NCBI RefSeq assembly: GCF_009674685.1
Contig: NZ_WKJI01000004.1
Span: 1-62,426, forward strand
DNA: 62,426 nucleotides
Reading direction: 5' to 3'
Source: Pedobacter puniceum
GTDB lineage: Bacteria > Bacteroidota > Bacteroidia > Sphingobacteriales > Sphingobacteriaceae
The notes below the pieces were generated by a model. The model worked only from the letters and a program-made list of their open reading frames with translations. It searched no databases and was not told the origin of the DNA. Both the position numbers and the translations under genes were made by a program. The stretch's first letter is position 1; each line of letters begins with the position of its first letter. This document shows positions 36,220 to 46,188 of the stretch, one piece after another.

Positions 36220-37143
36220 ATGAAGAGGATTATTTCTTTGTTACCTGCCGCAACCGAAATTATTTGTGCCTTAGGCTTAGAAGAAAATTTGGTTGGACGA
36301 TCTCACGAGTGCGATTTTCCGGCAAGTATCCAGTATTTGCCTATTTGCTCTGATGCAAAGTTTACTTCAACAGGTAGCAGTAAAGAAATAGACCAACAGG
36401 TTAAAGAAATTTTATCAGATTCTTTATCCATTTACAAAATTGATAAAGCTTTAATTCAAGAATTAAAACCTGATATCATCATTACCCAAGCACAATGTGA
36501 TGTTTGTGCTGTTTCTTTAAAAGATGTAGAAGAGGCTTTAGCCGATTTTATAGGTCATCAAACCCAAATTATTTCTTTAGAGCCAAAAGTTTTAAATGAT
36601 GTTTTTGATGATATTAGAAAAATAGCTGCCGCAACAGACACTATGGCTGTAGCCGAAACTTTGATAGAAGATTTAGAAGAGCGAAAAGATATCGTAAAAC
36701 ATAAACTAAAGTTTTTTAATGATAAACCTAAAGTAGCTTGTATAGAGTGGCTAGAACCTGTAATGGTATCAGGGAATTGGATTCCTGAGTTAGTAGAAAT
36801 TGCCGGGGGTAAATCATTATTGGCTCAAAATGGTCAGCATTCTCCCTTTGTAAGCTGGGAAGAAATTGCAGAAGCAAATCCTGATATCATCATCATCATG
36901 CCATGCGGATTTTCTATCTCTAGAACCATGCAAGAAATAAATGTTTTATTAAGCCAGCCACAATGGAGTAATTTACAAGCGGTTAAAAACAATAAAATCT
37001 ACGTTGCCGATGGTAACCACTATTTTAACAGAAGTGGTCCTAGGTTAGTAGATTCTATTGAGATTTTAGCTGAAATTATCACACCAAAATATTTCAATTT
37101 TGGTTATGAAGGTAATGCTTGGCTTAAGTTTGATGTGGCTTAA
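36220..37143 (+). CDS. BtuF-like cobalamin-binding/ABC periplasmic-binding-fold protein
   Basis: 307 residues from ATG 36220; an in-frame TTG at 36211 would add three. Two-lobed helical-backbone binding protein: RIISLLPAATEIICALGLEENLVGRSHECDFP at the N-terminus, LKPDIIITQAQCDVCAVS, VACIEWLEPVMVSGNWIPELVEIAGG and NPDIIIIMPCGFS. These blocks match cobalamin-binding BtuF relatives. It lacks a signal peptide and lipobox, and no permease or ATPase gene is nearby, so it may be a cytosolic cobalamin- or corrinoid-binding protein. Its stop overlaps that of the convergent gene. Confidence 0.82.
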   Translation: MKRIISLLPAATEIICALGLEENLVGRSHECDFPASIQYLPICSDAKFTSTGSSKEIDQQVKEILSDSLSIYKIDKALIQELKPDIIITQAQCDVCAVSLKDVEEALADFIGHQTQIISLEPKVLNDVFDDIRKIAAATDTMAVAETLIEDLEERKDIVKHKLKFFNDKPKVACIEWLEPVMVSGNWIPELVEIAGGKSLLAQNGQHSPFVSWEEIAEANPDIIIIMPCGFSISRTMQEINVLLSQPQWSNLQAVKNNKIYVADGNHYFNRSGPRLVDSIEILAEIITPKYFNFGYEGNAWLKFDVA

Positions 37144-37661
37144 AAAGCAATAAATTTTTCTGCCTGTTCATCACAAAATTTAACTGTATCGGCATTAAAG
37201 AAATCAGCATCTTCATTTAATTCTTTATGTACCGCTGTTACATGAATTTTTAAGGGCATAACCTGCATATTCATGTAGTTACAAACACCAGTAAAATGGT
37301 CTACACCACGTATGTTCCCATATTTGCCTGATGATATACCAACCAGTGCTGCTTTTTTGCCATAAAAAGATTGAGGGAAATCACATGCATCCATAAAAAC
37401 TTTTAAAACGCCTGGGAAACTGCCATTATATTCTGGAATAACAAATAGAAATTTATCAGCAGCAGACACCAATTGTTGTATATTCTGGAATTCGGCACTT
37501 CTTTTACCATATAAATCAGAAGCAATTAAGTTTTCTGGTAAATCTGTTAAAGATAATATAGAAGCTTCTGTGCCTTTGGCTTTTAAAATTTTTTGGTAAT
37601 ATTTTGCTACTTTAAGCGTATTACTATTCAGCCTGTTAGTTGCTGAAATTATTAAAGTCAT
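37140..37661 (-). CDS. NADPH-dependent FMN reductase-family flavoprotein
   Basis: 173 residues, flavodoxin-like fold. Starts TLIISATNRLNSNTLKVAKYY (FMN phosphate loop, SxxRxxS-like), with the FVIPEYNGSFPGVLKVFMDACDFP motif that marks NAD(P)H:FMN/quinone/azo reductases, then GKKAALVGISSGKYGNIRG. Substrate unknown. It is convergent with the BtuF-like gene, and the two stop codons overlap by 4 bases (37140-37143). Confidence 0.9.
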   Translation of the reverse strand: MTLIISATNRLNSNTLKVAKYYQKILKAKGTEASILSLTDLPENLIASDLYGKRSAEFQNIQQLVSAADKFLFVIPEYNGSFPGVLKVFMDACDFPQSFYGKKAALVGISSGKYGNIRGVDHFTGVCNYMNMQVMPLKIHVTAVHKELNEDADFFNADTVKFCDEQAEKFIAF

Positions 37662-37830
37662 ATTGATATGTTTATAAGTCTTGTAAACGTGTGGAAATTG
37701 ATATTGTTTAAATTTGTATCTTAGCCCTTTATGAAAAAGGGTTAAACGGGCTTAAAATTACAAATTTATGGCTTTTTTAAAACCCTTGTAAAAAAAACAT
37801 ACAAAGCATAATAGCATACACTTTAGGTAG

Positions 37831-38634
37831 ATGAGTAAGATAATAGCAATTGCCAATCAAAAAGGAGGGGTAGGTAAAACAACCTCTTCAATTAATTTAG
37901 CAGCAAGTTTAGCCGTACTTGAATTTAAAACTTTAATTGTTGATGCCGATCCTCAGGCAAATTCTACATCAGGTATAGGCTTTGATCCTCGTACCATCAA
38001 AACAAGTATTTACGAATGTATCATTAATGATGTTGATCCTAAAGAGGCTATTAGGAAAACAGAAACCCCTAATCTTGATTTATTACCTGCACATATAGAT
38101 TTAGTAGGTGCAGAGATTGAAATGATTAACCTTCACGAACGCGAGTTCAAGATGAAGGCTGTTTTAGAAAAAGTTAGAGATCAATATGATTTCATTATTA
38201 TTGATTGTTCTCCATCTTTAGGTTTGATAACCATTAATGCGCTTACCGCTGCAGATTCTGTTATTATTCCTGTTCAATGCGAATATTTTGCACTTGAAGG
38301 TTTGGGTAAATTGTTAAATACCATTAAAATAGTACAAACACGTTTAAATCCAGAACTACAAATAGAAGGTATTTTACTAACCATGTATGATGTACGTTTA
38401 CGTCTTTCTAATCAAGTAGTTGAAGAAGTGCGTTCACATTTTGAGGATTTAGTTTTCCAAACTATTATAGCAAGAAACACAAGATTAAGCGAGGCGCCAA
38501 GCTTTGGCATTTCTGTGATTATGCATGATGCTAACTCTAAAGGAGCAATAAACTATTTAAACCTTGCCCGAGAGATTATCAAGAAAAATGGTTTATCAAA
38601 AGAAAGTCCGGTTGATCAAAAAGAAGTAGTATAA
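37831..38634 (+). CDS. parA: Chromosome-partitioning ATPase ParA/Soj
   Basis: 267 residues. The deviant Walker A KGGVGKTTSS is at 11-20, DADPQANSTSG carries the A' Asp, and DFIIIDCSPSLG is Walker B. It moves ParB-parS complexes and influences replication initiation. It is followed 3 bases later by parB. The upstream 170 bases include TAAATTTG at 37709, a possible -7 box, and a short CCCTTT/AAAGGG hairpin. Confidence 0.97.
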   Translation: MSKIIAIANQKGGVGKTTSSINLAASLAVLEFKTLIVDADPQANSTSGIGFDPRTIKTSIYECIINDVDPKEAIRKTETPNLDLLPAHIDLVGAEIEMINLHEREFKMKAVLEKVRDQYDFIIIDCSPSLGLITINALTAADSVIIPVQCEYFALEGLGKLLNTIKIVQTRLNPELQIEGILLTMYDVRLRLSNQVVEEVRSHFEDLVFQTIIARNTRLSEAPSFGISVIMHDANSKGAINYLNLAREIIKKNGLSKESPVDQKEVV

Positions 38635-38637
38635 AGC

Positions 38638-39549
38638 ATGACTAAAGAAAGAAAATTTGGTTTAGGTAAAGGATTAGGTGCTTTACTTAATGATACTCCG
38701 GATACATCCTATCAACGTCAGCAGCCCATCGTTACAGAGAATATCAATACTGTTTCTTTGGGTTCTATCAGTAAAATTAAAATTAATCAAATACAGGTTA
38801 ATCCGTTTCAACCTCGTTTTGAGTTTGATGAAGAAGCTTTAAAAGAACTTTCAGAATCTATTAAACTGCAAGGTTTAATTCAGCCTATTACCGTTCGTAA
38901 GGTTGGAGATGCTTATCAATTAATTTCTGGTGAGAGAAGATTAAGAGCCACTAAAATGGCAGGTATTGATGAAATACCGGCTTATATACGTACCGCTAAC
39001 GACCAGCAGATGCTGGAAATGGCTTTAATAGAGAACATCCAAAGAGAAAATTTAAATGCTATAGAAGTAGCTTTAAGTTTCCAAAGAATGATAGATGAGT
39101 GCTCTTTAAAGCAAGAAGAATTGGGTGATAGGGTTTCTAAAAATCGCTCAACCATTACCAATTATTTGCGTTTGTTAAAATTACCTCCGGTAATACAGGC
39201 TGCCATCAGAGATAACCACTTATCTATGGGGCATGCAAGAGCGCTTATCAGTGTAGAAGATCCATCCAGTCAGCTATTTATTTTTCAAGAGATTATTGAT
39301 AAAGATTTATCAGTAAGAAAAGTAGAAGAATTGGTAAGAAATATCAAACAAAACGGTATTAAAAAGTCAGAATCGGCTAAAAAAGCAGATGGTGTTTCTT
39401 TCCAGTATCAAAAAATACAGGACGATTTATCTTCAAAATTTGCAACTAAAATTAAAATGAAAGTTCAGCCAAACGGAAAAGGAAGTATAGAAATTCCTTT
39501 TTTATCTGATGATGACCTGAACAGGATTTTAGAACTTTTGGACTGGTAG
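38638..39549 (+). CDS. parB: Chromosome-partitioning protein ParB/Spo0J
   Basis: 303 residues. N-terminal GLGKGLGALL, then the ParB/Srx CTPase domain (~55-150: VNPFQPRFEFDEEALKELS, SGERRLRATKMAG and ENIQRENLNAIE). The helix-turn-helix region is ~160-225 (GDRVSKNRSTITNYLRLLKL), and the C-terminal dimerisation part ends IPFLSDDDLNRILELL. It binds parS and loads partition complexes. parS sites were not found in this window by eye. It is part of a parAB-DUF5683-dapB-lepB operon. Confidence 0.96.
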   Translation: MTKERKFGLGKGLGALLNDTPDTSYQRQQPIVTENINTVSLGSISKIKINQIQVNPFQPRFEFDEEALKELSESIKLQGLIQPITVRKVGDAYQLISGERRLRATKMAGIDEIPAYIRTANDQQMLEMALIENIQRENLNAIEVALSFQRMIDECSLKQEELGDRVSKNRSTITNYLRLLKLPPVIQAAIRDNHLSMGHARALISVEDPSSQLFIFQEIIDKDLSVRKVEELVRNIKQNGIKKSESAKKADGVSFQYQKIQDDLSSKFATKIKMKVQPNGKGSIEIPFLSDDDLNRILELLDW

Positions 39550-39550
39550 C

Positions 39551-40162
39551 ATGCTTAAGCCCTTATTTTTTGCGATTTTACTATGTACTAGTGTTTTGTG
39601 TTTTGCACAAAACAAAGATACCGTATCGGTAGAAAAGCCAAAAATTTCTGTCAAGCAGCGTTTAAATAGAGATGTTTTTTCTTTATTTAAAGATAGCACA
39701 GAACTGCAATCGCCACGTAAAGCTGTTTTACGTTCGGCTATTATCCCTGGCTGGGGACAAGCAAGAAACGGCAAATGGTGGAAAGTTCCATTAGTTTATG
39801 GCGGTTTTGTAGGTATAGGCTTGGTTTACGATTTTAATCAACGTTTTTATAAAGAGTTTTTAGGCGAAAGCCAAGCCAGAAGCGAAGGGCGTAAAGAACT
39901 ACAACAATACCTTAATGCCTCAGACGTACAAATTTACAGTGCAAAAGACTTTTATAGAAGAAATAGAGATTTAAGTATATTGGCTTTTGTAGGTTTTTAT
40001 GGTATCAATATGATTGATGCCTATATAGATGCTCGCTTAGCAACTTTTGATGTTGATGACGATTTAGCCATCAAAATTTCACCTTCTATTTATACACCAG
40101 TTTATTCTTTCGGCATAAACCAAGCTCCGGTTCCTATGCTTAAATTAACCATAAAATTATGA
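39551..40162 (+). CDS. DUF5683-type envelope protein
   Basis: 203 residues. Signal peptide MLKPLFFAILLCTSVLCFAQ; then the conserved SPRKAVLRSAIIPGWGQARNGKWWKVPLVYGG block and a hydrophobic YGINMIDAYIDARL stretch. The block and its place between parB and dapB are those of Bacteroidota DUF5683. Likely inner-membrane or periplasmic, function unknown. Starts one base after parB and overlaps dapB by 4 bases (ATGA). Confidence 0.88.
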   Translation: MLKPLFFAILLCTSVLCFAQNKDTVSVEKPKISVKQRLNRDVFSLFKDSTELQSPRKAVLRSAIIPGWGQARNGKWWKVPLVYGGFVGIGLVYDFNQRFYKEFLGESQARSEGRKELQQYLNASDVQIYSAKDFYRRNRDLSILAFVGFYGINMIDAYIDARLATFDVDDDLAIKISPSIYTPVYSFGINQAPVPMLKLTIKL

Positions 40163-40905
40163 AGATAGCATTACTAGGCTACGGTAAAATGGGTAAAATG
40201 ATTGAGAGCATTGCCTTAGACCGTAATCACGAAATTGTTTTAAAAATAGATGAAAGCAATACGCATGAGCTTACATTAGAGAATCTGCAAAAAGCAGATA
40301 TAGCCATAGAGTTTAGTACACCAGCAACTGTTTTAACCAATATCCAAAAATGTATTGATGCACAAGTGCCATTGGTAGTTGGTACTACCGGATGGTATGG
40401 CCAGTTGCAGCAAGTAAAAGATGCCTGTCTAAGCGCTAATGCAACTGTTATGTATGGCTCAAACTTTAGTGTAGGGGTTAATATATTTTTCCAAATCAGT
40501 AAAATTGCCGCCAAGATGATGAATAACTTTTCTGACCAATATGATGTTGGTATGGAAGAAATTCATCATATTCATAAATTAGATTCGCCAAGCGGTACAG
40601 CCATCACCATTGCAGAAGATATTTTAGAAGAGTTTAAAACTAAAAAAGAGTGGATTGATGTAAGTGCTTCAGAAAATCATGTAACACAACACCGTCCAGA
40701 GCATCTAATTATAGAATCTTACAGAGAAGGCGAAGTACCGGGTACACATGCTGTGATTTATGATTCTGATGTAGATCGTATAGAATTAAAGCATGTAGCA
40801 CATGGCAGACAAGGATTTGCTTTAGGGGCAGTTTTAGCTGGGGAATGGTTACAAGGTAAAAAAGGTTTTTACTCTGTAAAAGAGATGTACAATTTTAATG
40901 TATAA
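40159..40905 (+). CDS. dapB: 4-hydroxy-tetrahydrodipicolinate reductase
   Basis: Second committed step of lysine/diaminopimelate synthesis. 248 residues. N-terminal Rossmann loop [21 protein letters not shown], the catalytic [17 protein letters not shown] block (His-His pair and Lys) and a C-terminal [15 protein letters not shown]. Overlaps DUF5683 by 4 bases and precedes lepB by 11. Feeds peptidoglycan precursor supply, fitting the cell-cycle and envelope theme of the operon. Confidence 0.97.
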   Translation: MKIALLGYGKMGKMIESIALDRNHEIVLKIDESNTHELTLENLQKADIAIEFSTPATVLTNIQKCIDAQVPLVVGTTGWYGQLQQVKDACLSANATVMYGSNFSVGVNIFFQISKIAAKMMNNFSDQYDVGMEEIHHIHKLDSPSGTAITIAEDILEEFKTKKEWIDVSASENHVTQHRPEHLIIESYREGEVPGTHAVIYDSDVDRIELKHVAHGRQGFALGAVLAGEWLQGKKGFYSVKEMYNFNV

Positions 40906-40916
40906 ATAATACACAC

Positions 40917-42026
40917 ATGAATTTTAAATTCTGGGAGAAGAACAAAAACAAAAAAACACCAGCAAAAAAGAAAAGTGCAGGTAGAGAGTGGCTCGATGCT
41001 ATCATTTTTGCTGTTATAGCAGCTACTTTAATTCGTGGTTTGTTTATAGAGGCCTATACCATACCAACAGGTTCAATGGAGCGCTCCTTATTAGTAGGCG
41101 ATTTCTTATTTGTAAGTAAAGTTAATTATGGTGCTCGTACACCTATAACACCTATAGCCTTTCCTTTTGCTCATCATACGATGCCTATAACAGGTACTAA
41201 AGCTTATTGGGATGGTTGGCAATTACCTTATTACCGTTTGCCTGGTTTTCAGGATATTAAGCGTAATGATGTAGTGGTTTTCAATTACCCTATGGACGCT
41301 GATGAACCTTTAAATCGTCCAATTGATAAGCGTGAGAATTATATTAAAAGATGTTTAGCCATTGGCGGCGATACTTTAAGTATAGATAATGGTATTGTTT
41401 TCGTAAACGGAAAACAGGTTGATATTCCAGAAAGAAGTCAAACAACCTATTACGTTAAAACTGATGGTAGCGAATTTAATCCTAAAGCTTTAGAGGATAT
41501 AGATACTGATGTAGAGCGTGTAAGTGCCGATGAATATGTTTTTATTATGCCATCTACAGAAATCACTAAAGTGAAAGCTTTCTCAAATGTGAAAGTTTTT
41601 ACGCCTATGATAGCTCAAAAAGGAGAGTTTAAACAAGAGATATTCCCTCATGATCCTAATTTGAAATGGAATGAAGATAATTACGGGCCTATCATAGTTC
41701 CTAAACAAGGCTGGACAGTTACTTTAGATAGCTTAACTTACCCTATCTATAAAAGAGCCATTCAATTGTACGAGGGTAACCAATTAGAAGTAAAGGGTAA
41801 TGACTTTTATATTAATGGGAAAAAATCTAATACCTATACTTTTAAAATGAATTATTATTGGATGATGGGAGATAATCGTCATAATTCATTAGACTCTAGA
41901 TATTGGGGTTTTGTACCCGAGGATCATATCGTAGGTAAAGCTTTATTCGTATGGATGAGCTGGAACGAAAATGGAACTTTCTTTGACAAGATAAGATGGA
42001 ATAGACTATTTATGGGGATTCATTAA
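40917..42026 (+). CDS. lepB: Signal peptidase I
   Basis: 369 residues. One N-terminal membrane helix (~25-45), catalytic Ser53 in [17 protein letters not shown] and general-base Lys144 in [14 protein letters not shown]; the C-terminal box is [22 protein letters not shown]. It cleaves Sec/Tat signal peptides outside the cytoplasmic membrane. Its length reflects a large insert between box D and box E (about residues 160-320), usual for Bacteroidota LepB. Last gene of the parAB operon, followed by a strong terminator. Confidence 0.97.
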   Translation: MNFKFWEKNKNKKTPAKKKSAGREWLDAIIFAVIAATLIRGLFIEAYTIPTGSMERSLLVGDFLFVSKVNYGARTPITPIAFPFAHHTMPITGTKAYWDGWQLPYYRLPGFQDIKRNDVVVFNYPMDADEPLNRPIDKRENYIKRCLAIGGDTLSIDNGIVFVNGKQVDIPERSQTTYYVKTDGSEFNPKALEDIDTDVERVSADEYVFIMPSTEITKVKAFSNVKVFTPMIAQKGEFKQEIFPHDPNLKWNEDNYGPIIVPKQGWTVTLDSLTYPIYKRAIQLYEGNQLEVKGNDFYINGKKSNTYTFKMNYYWMMGDNRHNSLDSRYWGFVPEDHIVGKALFVWMSWNENGTFFDKIRWNRLFMGIH

Positions 42027-42044
42027 TTCTCATTTAAGCTTATA

Positions 42045-42083
42045 AAAAAAGCGAACTTCTATTCTGCTGAGGTTCGCTTTTTT
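42045..42083. terminator. Bidirectional terminator between lepB and the Ldh-family gene
   Basis: A 14-bp stem (42045-42058 with 42070-42083, core GCGAAC/GTTCGC) with A- and T-tracts on both sides. Confidence 0.88.
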
Positions 42084-42105
42084 AATGACTAATTATTAGA
42101 TTATT

Positions 42106-43188
42106 TTATAATTGCTGTAAACCAAATTTGGCAGCAACCTCGTTCATATCTTTAACAACAGCTTCTATTAAAGGTATACCATTAATTTTTCTGTCCTTTT
42201 CTGCTTCTAATTCTGGTTCACCAGGGATGATAACTTTTTGATTTTCGTTAATAGGCTTAGCTTCTTTAAAACGCTTTATCCAATTATCCATGTGTGCTTT
42301 AAAATCTGCTTTAGGTCTAAAGCCATCAACACGCATAGCGCCTAAGAAGTGACCAAGTCCTTGCCCTGGTTGATTTGGCAGTGGATCCATAAATGCTACA
42401 AAAGGCGGAGCCCAAGGCCCATAACTAGCACCAGATAATACTGCCGATAAAATATCAACCGTAGCACTTAAGCCAAATCCTTTATGGCTGCCATGTTCTC
42501 TATCAGAGCCTAGTGGTAGTAAAGAACCACCAGCTTTTAATCCGTGGGGGTCTATGGTAGCATTTCCTTCTTTATCTTGTATCCAACCGCTAGGTACTTC
42601 TGTGTTTTTTCTTTGTGCTATTTCTAATTTGCCATTAGCTGCTGTTGAAGTTGCCATATCTACCACCATTGGCGGGTAGTTTTCTGCTGGAAAAGCGTAA
42701 CAAATAGGGTTGGTCCCTAGCATTCTTTCGGTAGAAAAGGTTGGTGCCACCAAAGGACTGGCATTGGTTACAGCAAAGCCAATCATATCTTGTTCTACAG
42801 CCATCAAAGTGTGGTAAGCGGCAATACCAAAATGGTTCGAGTTTCTTACTGCTACCCAGCCAGAACCACATTCTTCGGCTTTTCTGATAGCTACTTGCAT
42901 AGCCCAAGGCGCAACAATAAGCCCTAATCCTGCATCGCCATTAACGGTAGCCGTACTATTAGTTTCGTGTACTACTTTAATATGAGGCTTGGTATTAATT
43001 CTTTTTTTCTCCCATAGCCTTACATATCCTGTTAAACGGGCTACGCCATGAGAGTCTATTCCTCTTAAATCAGCTTTTATTAAAACATCAGCAGCTAGTT
43101 GGGCATGCTCATCAGAACATCCCATGGCTTTAAAAATATTTTCTGTAAAACTTCTTAATTGCTGCTCAGGGAAAATATGGTATTCCAT
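42106..43188 (-). CDS. Ldh-family (malate/lactate/ureidoglycolate-type) NAD(P)-dependent oxidoreductase
   Basis: 360 residues of the type 2 malate/L-lactate dehydrogenase (LDH2) family. Blocks: DLRGIDSHGVARL (active-site His), GWVAVRNSNHFGIAAYH, MIGFAVTNASPLVAPTF and HKGFGLSATVDILSAVLSGA. The exact 2-hydroxyacid substrate cannot be told; malate, ureidoglycolate and 2,3-diketogulonate are family options. The start overlaps the bshC stop by one base, so the pair is transcribed together. Confidence 0.92.
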   Translation of the reverse strand: MEYHIFPEQQLRSFTENIFKAMGCSDEHAQLAADVLIKADLRGIDSHGVARLTGYVRLWEKKRINTKPHIKVVHETNSTATVNGDAGLGLIVAPWAMQVAIRKAEECGSGWVAVRNSNHFGIAAYHTLMAVEQDMIGFAVTNASPLVAPTFSTERMLGTNPICYAFPAENYPPMVVDMATSTAANGKLEIAQRKNTEVPSGWIQDKEGNATIDPHGLKAGGSLLPLGSDREHGSHKGFGLSATVDILSAVLSGASYGPWAPPFVAFMDPLPNQPGQGLGHFLGAMRVDGFRPKADFKAHMDNWIKRFKEAKPINENQKVIIPGEPELEAEKDRKINGIPLIEAVVKDMNEVAAKFGLQQL

Positions 43189-44774
43189 TAAATAAGTATG
43201 GTAAATTTAAAATCTAAAGGTATAAAATGTTGGATTAGGTTTTGGATAAAATCATCTCCTTGAGCTACATAAAATAAGCCGAAATTCTCTTTCCGTTCTT
43301 GCAAACCTCCACCAGGGAATAGGGCAGATTTTATTTTATCTAGATTGTTCATCGCGTCAGCAAAATTCTTTTTTTCGGCTTTTAAGAGTTTCTTCTCGAG
43401 ATTCAGAATGGCTTTTTCTAGTCTTACTTTTACAGCTTCTGTACTTGGCGATAAAGTAGGATCTATCTTATGGGCTCTTAATTTTAACTTTTCAAAAATA
43501 CATTCAAGCTCTCGCCACTCGTTTTTTAAGTCTAAAACATGGTTAGAGTGTACTTTTAGCCAACGAGCTTTTAAGGTATCTATATCCTCGAAAATATCTT
43601 TAAAATCTAATTTTAGTCTACTTAATTTATCCTTAAGTTTAGTATTGGCAATCATGGCCGAGTTTCTAAGTATCAAAATAGGGAAATCTACTTTATAGAA
43701 ATCAAAATTTGATTTTAGTTGTAGCCAATAAATAACCTCGGCACCACCGCCTATATAAGCTATGTTGGGCAATATCACTTCTTGATAAAGTGGGCGCATC
43801 ACCACATTTGGACTAAATCTTTCAGGATTATTTTCTATTTCCTGCTTTAATTCATCCTCAGAAAACCTAATCGCCGTATTTAATACTTGGTATTGATTAT
43901 CTTCAAAAACGATTCGCTCACGTAAATCATCGGTTAAATAAAAGAAATTAATCTCTCTGGCATTAACTTGCGGTGTTATCCCAATGTCCGTTAATGCTTC
44001 ATTAGTAGCAGAGATATTTTTGAAGCTATGCTGCCCAATAATATCTTGTTTAATGATAGGGATAAATTGTTTTTTTAATTTAGGATGATCTGCATCTATA
44101 ATCACCAAACCGTGTTTCCCGAAAAGCTCATTCACTAAATATCTGGTAGCATCAGCAAGTTTAGTAAACTTGGTATAGGCTTTATCAATTATTTTACTCA
44201 ATTGTAAAGCATTATCAGTAAGACCTAAAATTCCTTTATATTCATTTAAAGCTTGGATGATGGATTTCGTATCTACTCTGCCTGTTGCACCAGCTGTTTC
44301 TTTTTTCCACGCTATTTTTTTACCTCCAATATAAGTATGGTTAATTTCTTCAAAATCATGATCTTCTGAAGCCATCCAATAAACAGGAATGAAATTTTGG
44401 TTAGGAAACTCTTTTTTAAGGTCTTTGGCTAAATTAATAGCAGTTACTATTTTGAATATAAAATAAAGCGGACCTGTAAAAATATTGAGTTGATGACCGG
44501 TTGTAATAGTATAACTATTATCTTCTAATAGTTGGTTGATATGAGCTTGTGTAGCAGCAGATTGGTTGTTGATTTGTTGATATTGTTCTTTTAAAACCTC
44601 AACCAAAGTTTGCCTGTTGGCGATGACTTTTTTATCTGTTAACAAAGCTTTAAAACCTGCAATATTTGCTGGGTGCTTATAAAAAGGCTTTAAATCGGCA
44701 TCTTGCCGAATGTATCTGATTAAGGCCGTTGAGAAACATCGGGTTTCTTCATAATCAATATACTGAGCTTCCAT
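43188..44774 (-). CDS. bshC: Bacillithiol biosynthesis cysteine-adding enzyme BshC
   Basis: 528 residues. TTGHQLNIFTGPLYFIFKI (nucleotide-binding-like HxGH region), VYWMASEDHDFEEINHTYI and VMRPLYQEVILPNIAYIGGGAEVIYWLQL identify BshC, which ligates cysteine to glucosaminyl-malate in the last step of bacillithiol synthesis. A C-terminal coiled coil (~380-470, LRAHKIDP...LEKKLLKAEKK) is typical. Indicates the organism uses bacillithiol; bshA and bshB are not in the window. Confidence 0.95.
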   Translation of the reverse strand: MEAQYIDYEETRCFSTALIRYIRQDADLKPFYKHPANIAGFKALLTDKKVIANRQTLVEVLKEQYQQINNQSAATQAHINQLLEDNSYTITTGHQLNIFTGPLYFIFKIVTAINLAKDLKKEFPNQNFIPVYWMASEDHDFEEINHTYIGGKKIAWKKETAGATGRVDTKSIIQALNEYKGILGLTDNALQLSKIIDKAYTKFTKLADATRYLVNELFGKHGLVIIDADHPKLKKQFIPIIKQDIIGQHSFKNISATNEALTDIGITPQVNAREINFFYLTDDLRERIVFEDNQYQVLNTAIRFSEDELKQEIENNPERFSPNVVMRPLYQEVILPNIAYIGGGAEVIYWLQLKSNFDFYKVDFPILILRNSAMIANTKLKDKLSRLKLDFKDIFEDIDTLKARWLKVHSNHVLDLKNEWRELECIFEKLKLRAHKIDPTLSPSTEAVKVRLEKAILNLEKKLLKAEKKNFADAMNNLDKIKSALFPGGGLQERKENFGLFYVAQGDDFIQNLIQHFIPLDFKFTILI

Positions 44775-44783
44775 TGAAAACGA

Positions 44784-44814
44784 AAATAGGAGAAATTCAT
44801 CATTTCCCCTATTT
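44784..44814 (-). terminator. Hairpin after rimO
   Basis: Arms AAATAGGAGAAAT (44784-44796) and ATTTCCCCTATTT (44802-44814) pair at 12 of 13 positions. The minus-strand tail is T-rich, so it probably ends rimO transcripts. Confidence 0.6.
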
Positions 44815-44821
44815 CTATCAA

Positions 44822-46150
44822 TTATTTGACAATAGTTCCATAAAGGTCAAAGTCCTCGGCTCGGTCTATTTTAACTTGAACAAAACTGCCAGTAGTAGCA
44901 TAATTATCCGCAGCATGTAGTAAAACTTCGTTATCTACTTCCGGAGAATCAAATTGTGTTCTGCCCACAAAATAATCGCCTTCTTTTTTATCAATTAAAA
45001 CTTTGTATGTGTTGCCAACTTTCTGCTGGTTAAGGTCAAAAGAAATACCTTGCTGCACTTCCATAATAGCCTCAACACGTTCTTCTTTTACTTCTTGTGG
45101 TACATCATCAATCAAATCATAAGCATGGGTTTTTTCTTCATGCGAATAAGTGAAACAGCCTAATCTATCAAATTTGGTTTCTTCAACCCAATTTAACATT
45201 TCCTCAAAATCTTGTTGAGTCTCGCCTGGGTAACCGCAAATCAAGGTGGTTCTCATAGCAATATCAGGTACTTTATCTCTAATCTGATTAACCAAGTCGA
45301 TGGTTTTCTGTTTAGTTGTGCCTCTGCGCATAGATTTTAACATATTATCGCTAATATGTTGTAGTGGCATATCTAAGTAATTACAAATATTAGAGCGCTC
45401 ATTCATCACATCCAAAATATCCATAGGGAAACCAGACGGATAGGCATATTGTAATCTTATCCATTCAATACCATCAACATCAGAAAGGTGGCGCATTAAA
45501 TCGGCCAATTTACGCTCATTATAAAGGTCTAAACCATAATAAGTAAGGTCTTGAGCAATTAAAATAAGTTCTTTTGTACCATTTTTAGCTAAATGTTTAG
45601 CCTCTTTTACCAATTCTTCAATAGGTTTTGATAGGTGTTTGCCACGCATTAAAGGAATAGCACAAAAAGAGCATGGTCTGTTACAACCTTCGGCTATTTT
45701 AAAATAGGCAAAATGCGATGGTGTTGTTAAAAGCCTTTCTCCAAGTAACTCATATTTGTAGTTGGCACCTACCGAGGTTAGTAGGTTTTGTAAATCGTTA
45801 GTACCAAACCAGGCATCAACATTGGTGATTTCTGCTGATAATTCTGGAGTATAACGTTCTGATAAACATCCGGTAACGATAACTTTTCCAACTTTTCCTT
45901 GTTCTTTTAACTCGCTAAACTGCAATATCGTATCAATAGATTCTTGCTTAGCATTATCTATGAATCCACAAGTATTGATAACAATAATATCGTTTTCTTG
46001 CACACGATCTGCCTCATGAACAACATCTATTTGATTACCTTTTAATTGCCCCATAAGAACCTCAGAGTCATAAGTGTTCTTAGAACAGCCTAAGGTAACT
46101 ACATTAACACGTGGTTTTATGATAGGGGATTTTGTTGATTTTACTTTCAT
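44822..46150 (-). CDS. rimO: Ribosomal protein S12 methylthiotransferase RimO
   Basis: 442 residues. N-terminal UPF0004 domain with Cys22 in TLGCSKNTYDSE, radical-SAM Cys156-x3-Cys160-x2-Cys163 in GCNRPCSFCAIPLMRG, and a C-terminal TRAM domain (~375-440). It adds a methylthio group to an Asp of S12. The RIGHT 'GCSKN' form and MRGKHLSKP separate it from MiaB. A GxxExxY gene sits between it and ftsY. Confidence 0.96.
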   Translation of the reverse strand: MKVKSTKSPIIKPRVNVVTLGCSKNTYDSEVLMGQLKGNQIDVVHEADRVQENDIIVINTCGFIDNAKQESIDTILQFSELKEQGKVGKVIVTGCLSERYTPELSAEITNVDAWFGTNDLQNLLTSVGANYKYELLGERLLTTPSHFAYFKIAEGCNRPCSFCAIPLMRGKHLSKPIEELVKEAKHLAKNGTKELILIAQDLTYYGLDLYNERKLADLMRHLSDVDGIEWIRLQYAYPSGFPMDILDVMNERSNICNYLDMPLQHISDNMLKSMRRGTTKQKTIDLVNQIRDKVPDIAMRTTLICGYPGETQQDFEEMLNWVEETKFDRLGCFTYSHEEKTHAYDLIDDVPQEVKEERVEAIMEVQQGISFDLNQQKVGNTYKVLIDKKEGDYFVGRTQFDSPEVDNEVLLHAADNYATTGSFVQVKIDRAEDFDLYGTIVK

Positions 46151-46186
46151 TATTTTTTGATTTCACCGATTTTTTGATTTCACTGT
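46151..46186. repeat. TTTTTTGATTTCAC tandem word between rimO and the GxxExxY gene
   Basis: Two copies of a TTTTTTGATTTCAC word at about 46155-46168 and 46171-46184. Related to the TTTTTGA words in ribF. No regulatory signal recognised. Confidence 0.5.
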
Positions 46187-46188
46187 AT

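Noticed and set aside
43345-43698. 117-codon plus-strand ORF opposite bshC
   Set aside because: Antisense to the BshC coiled-coil region; Phe/Ser-rich as expected from the complement of Lys/Glu codons.
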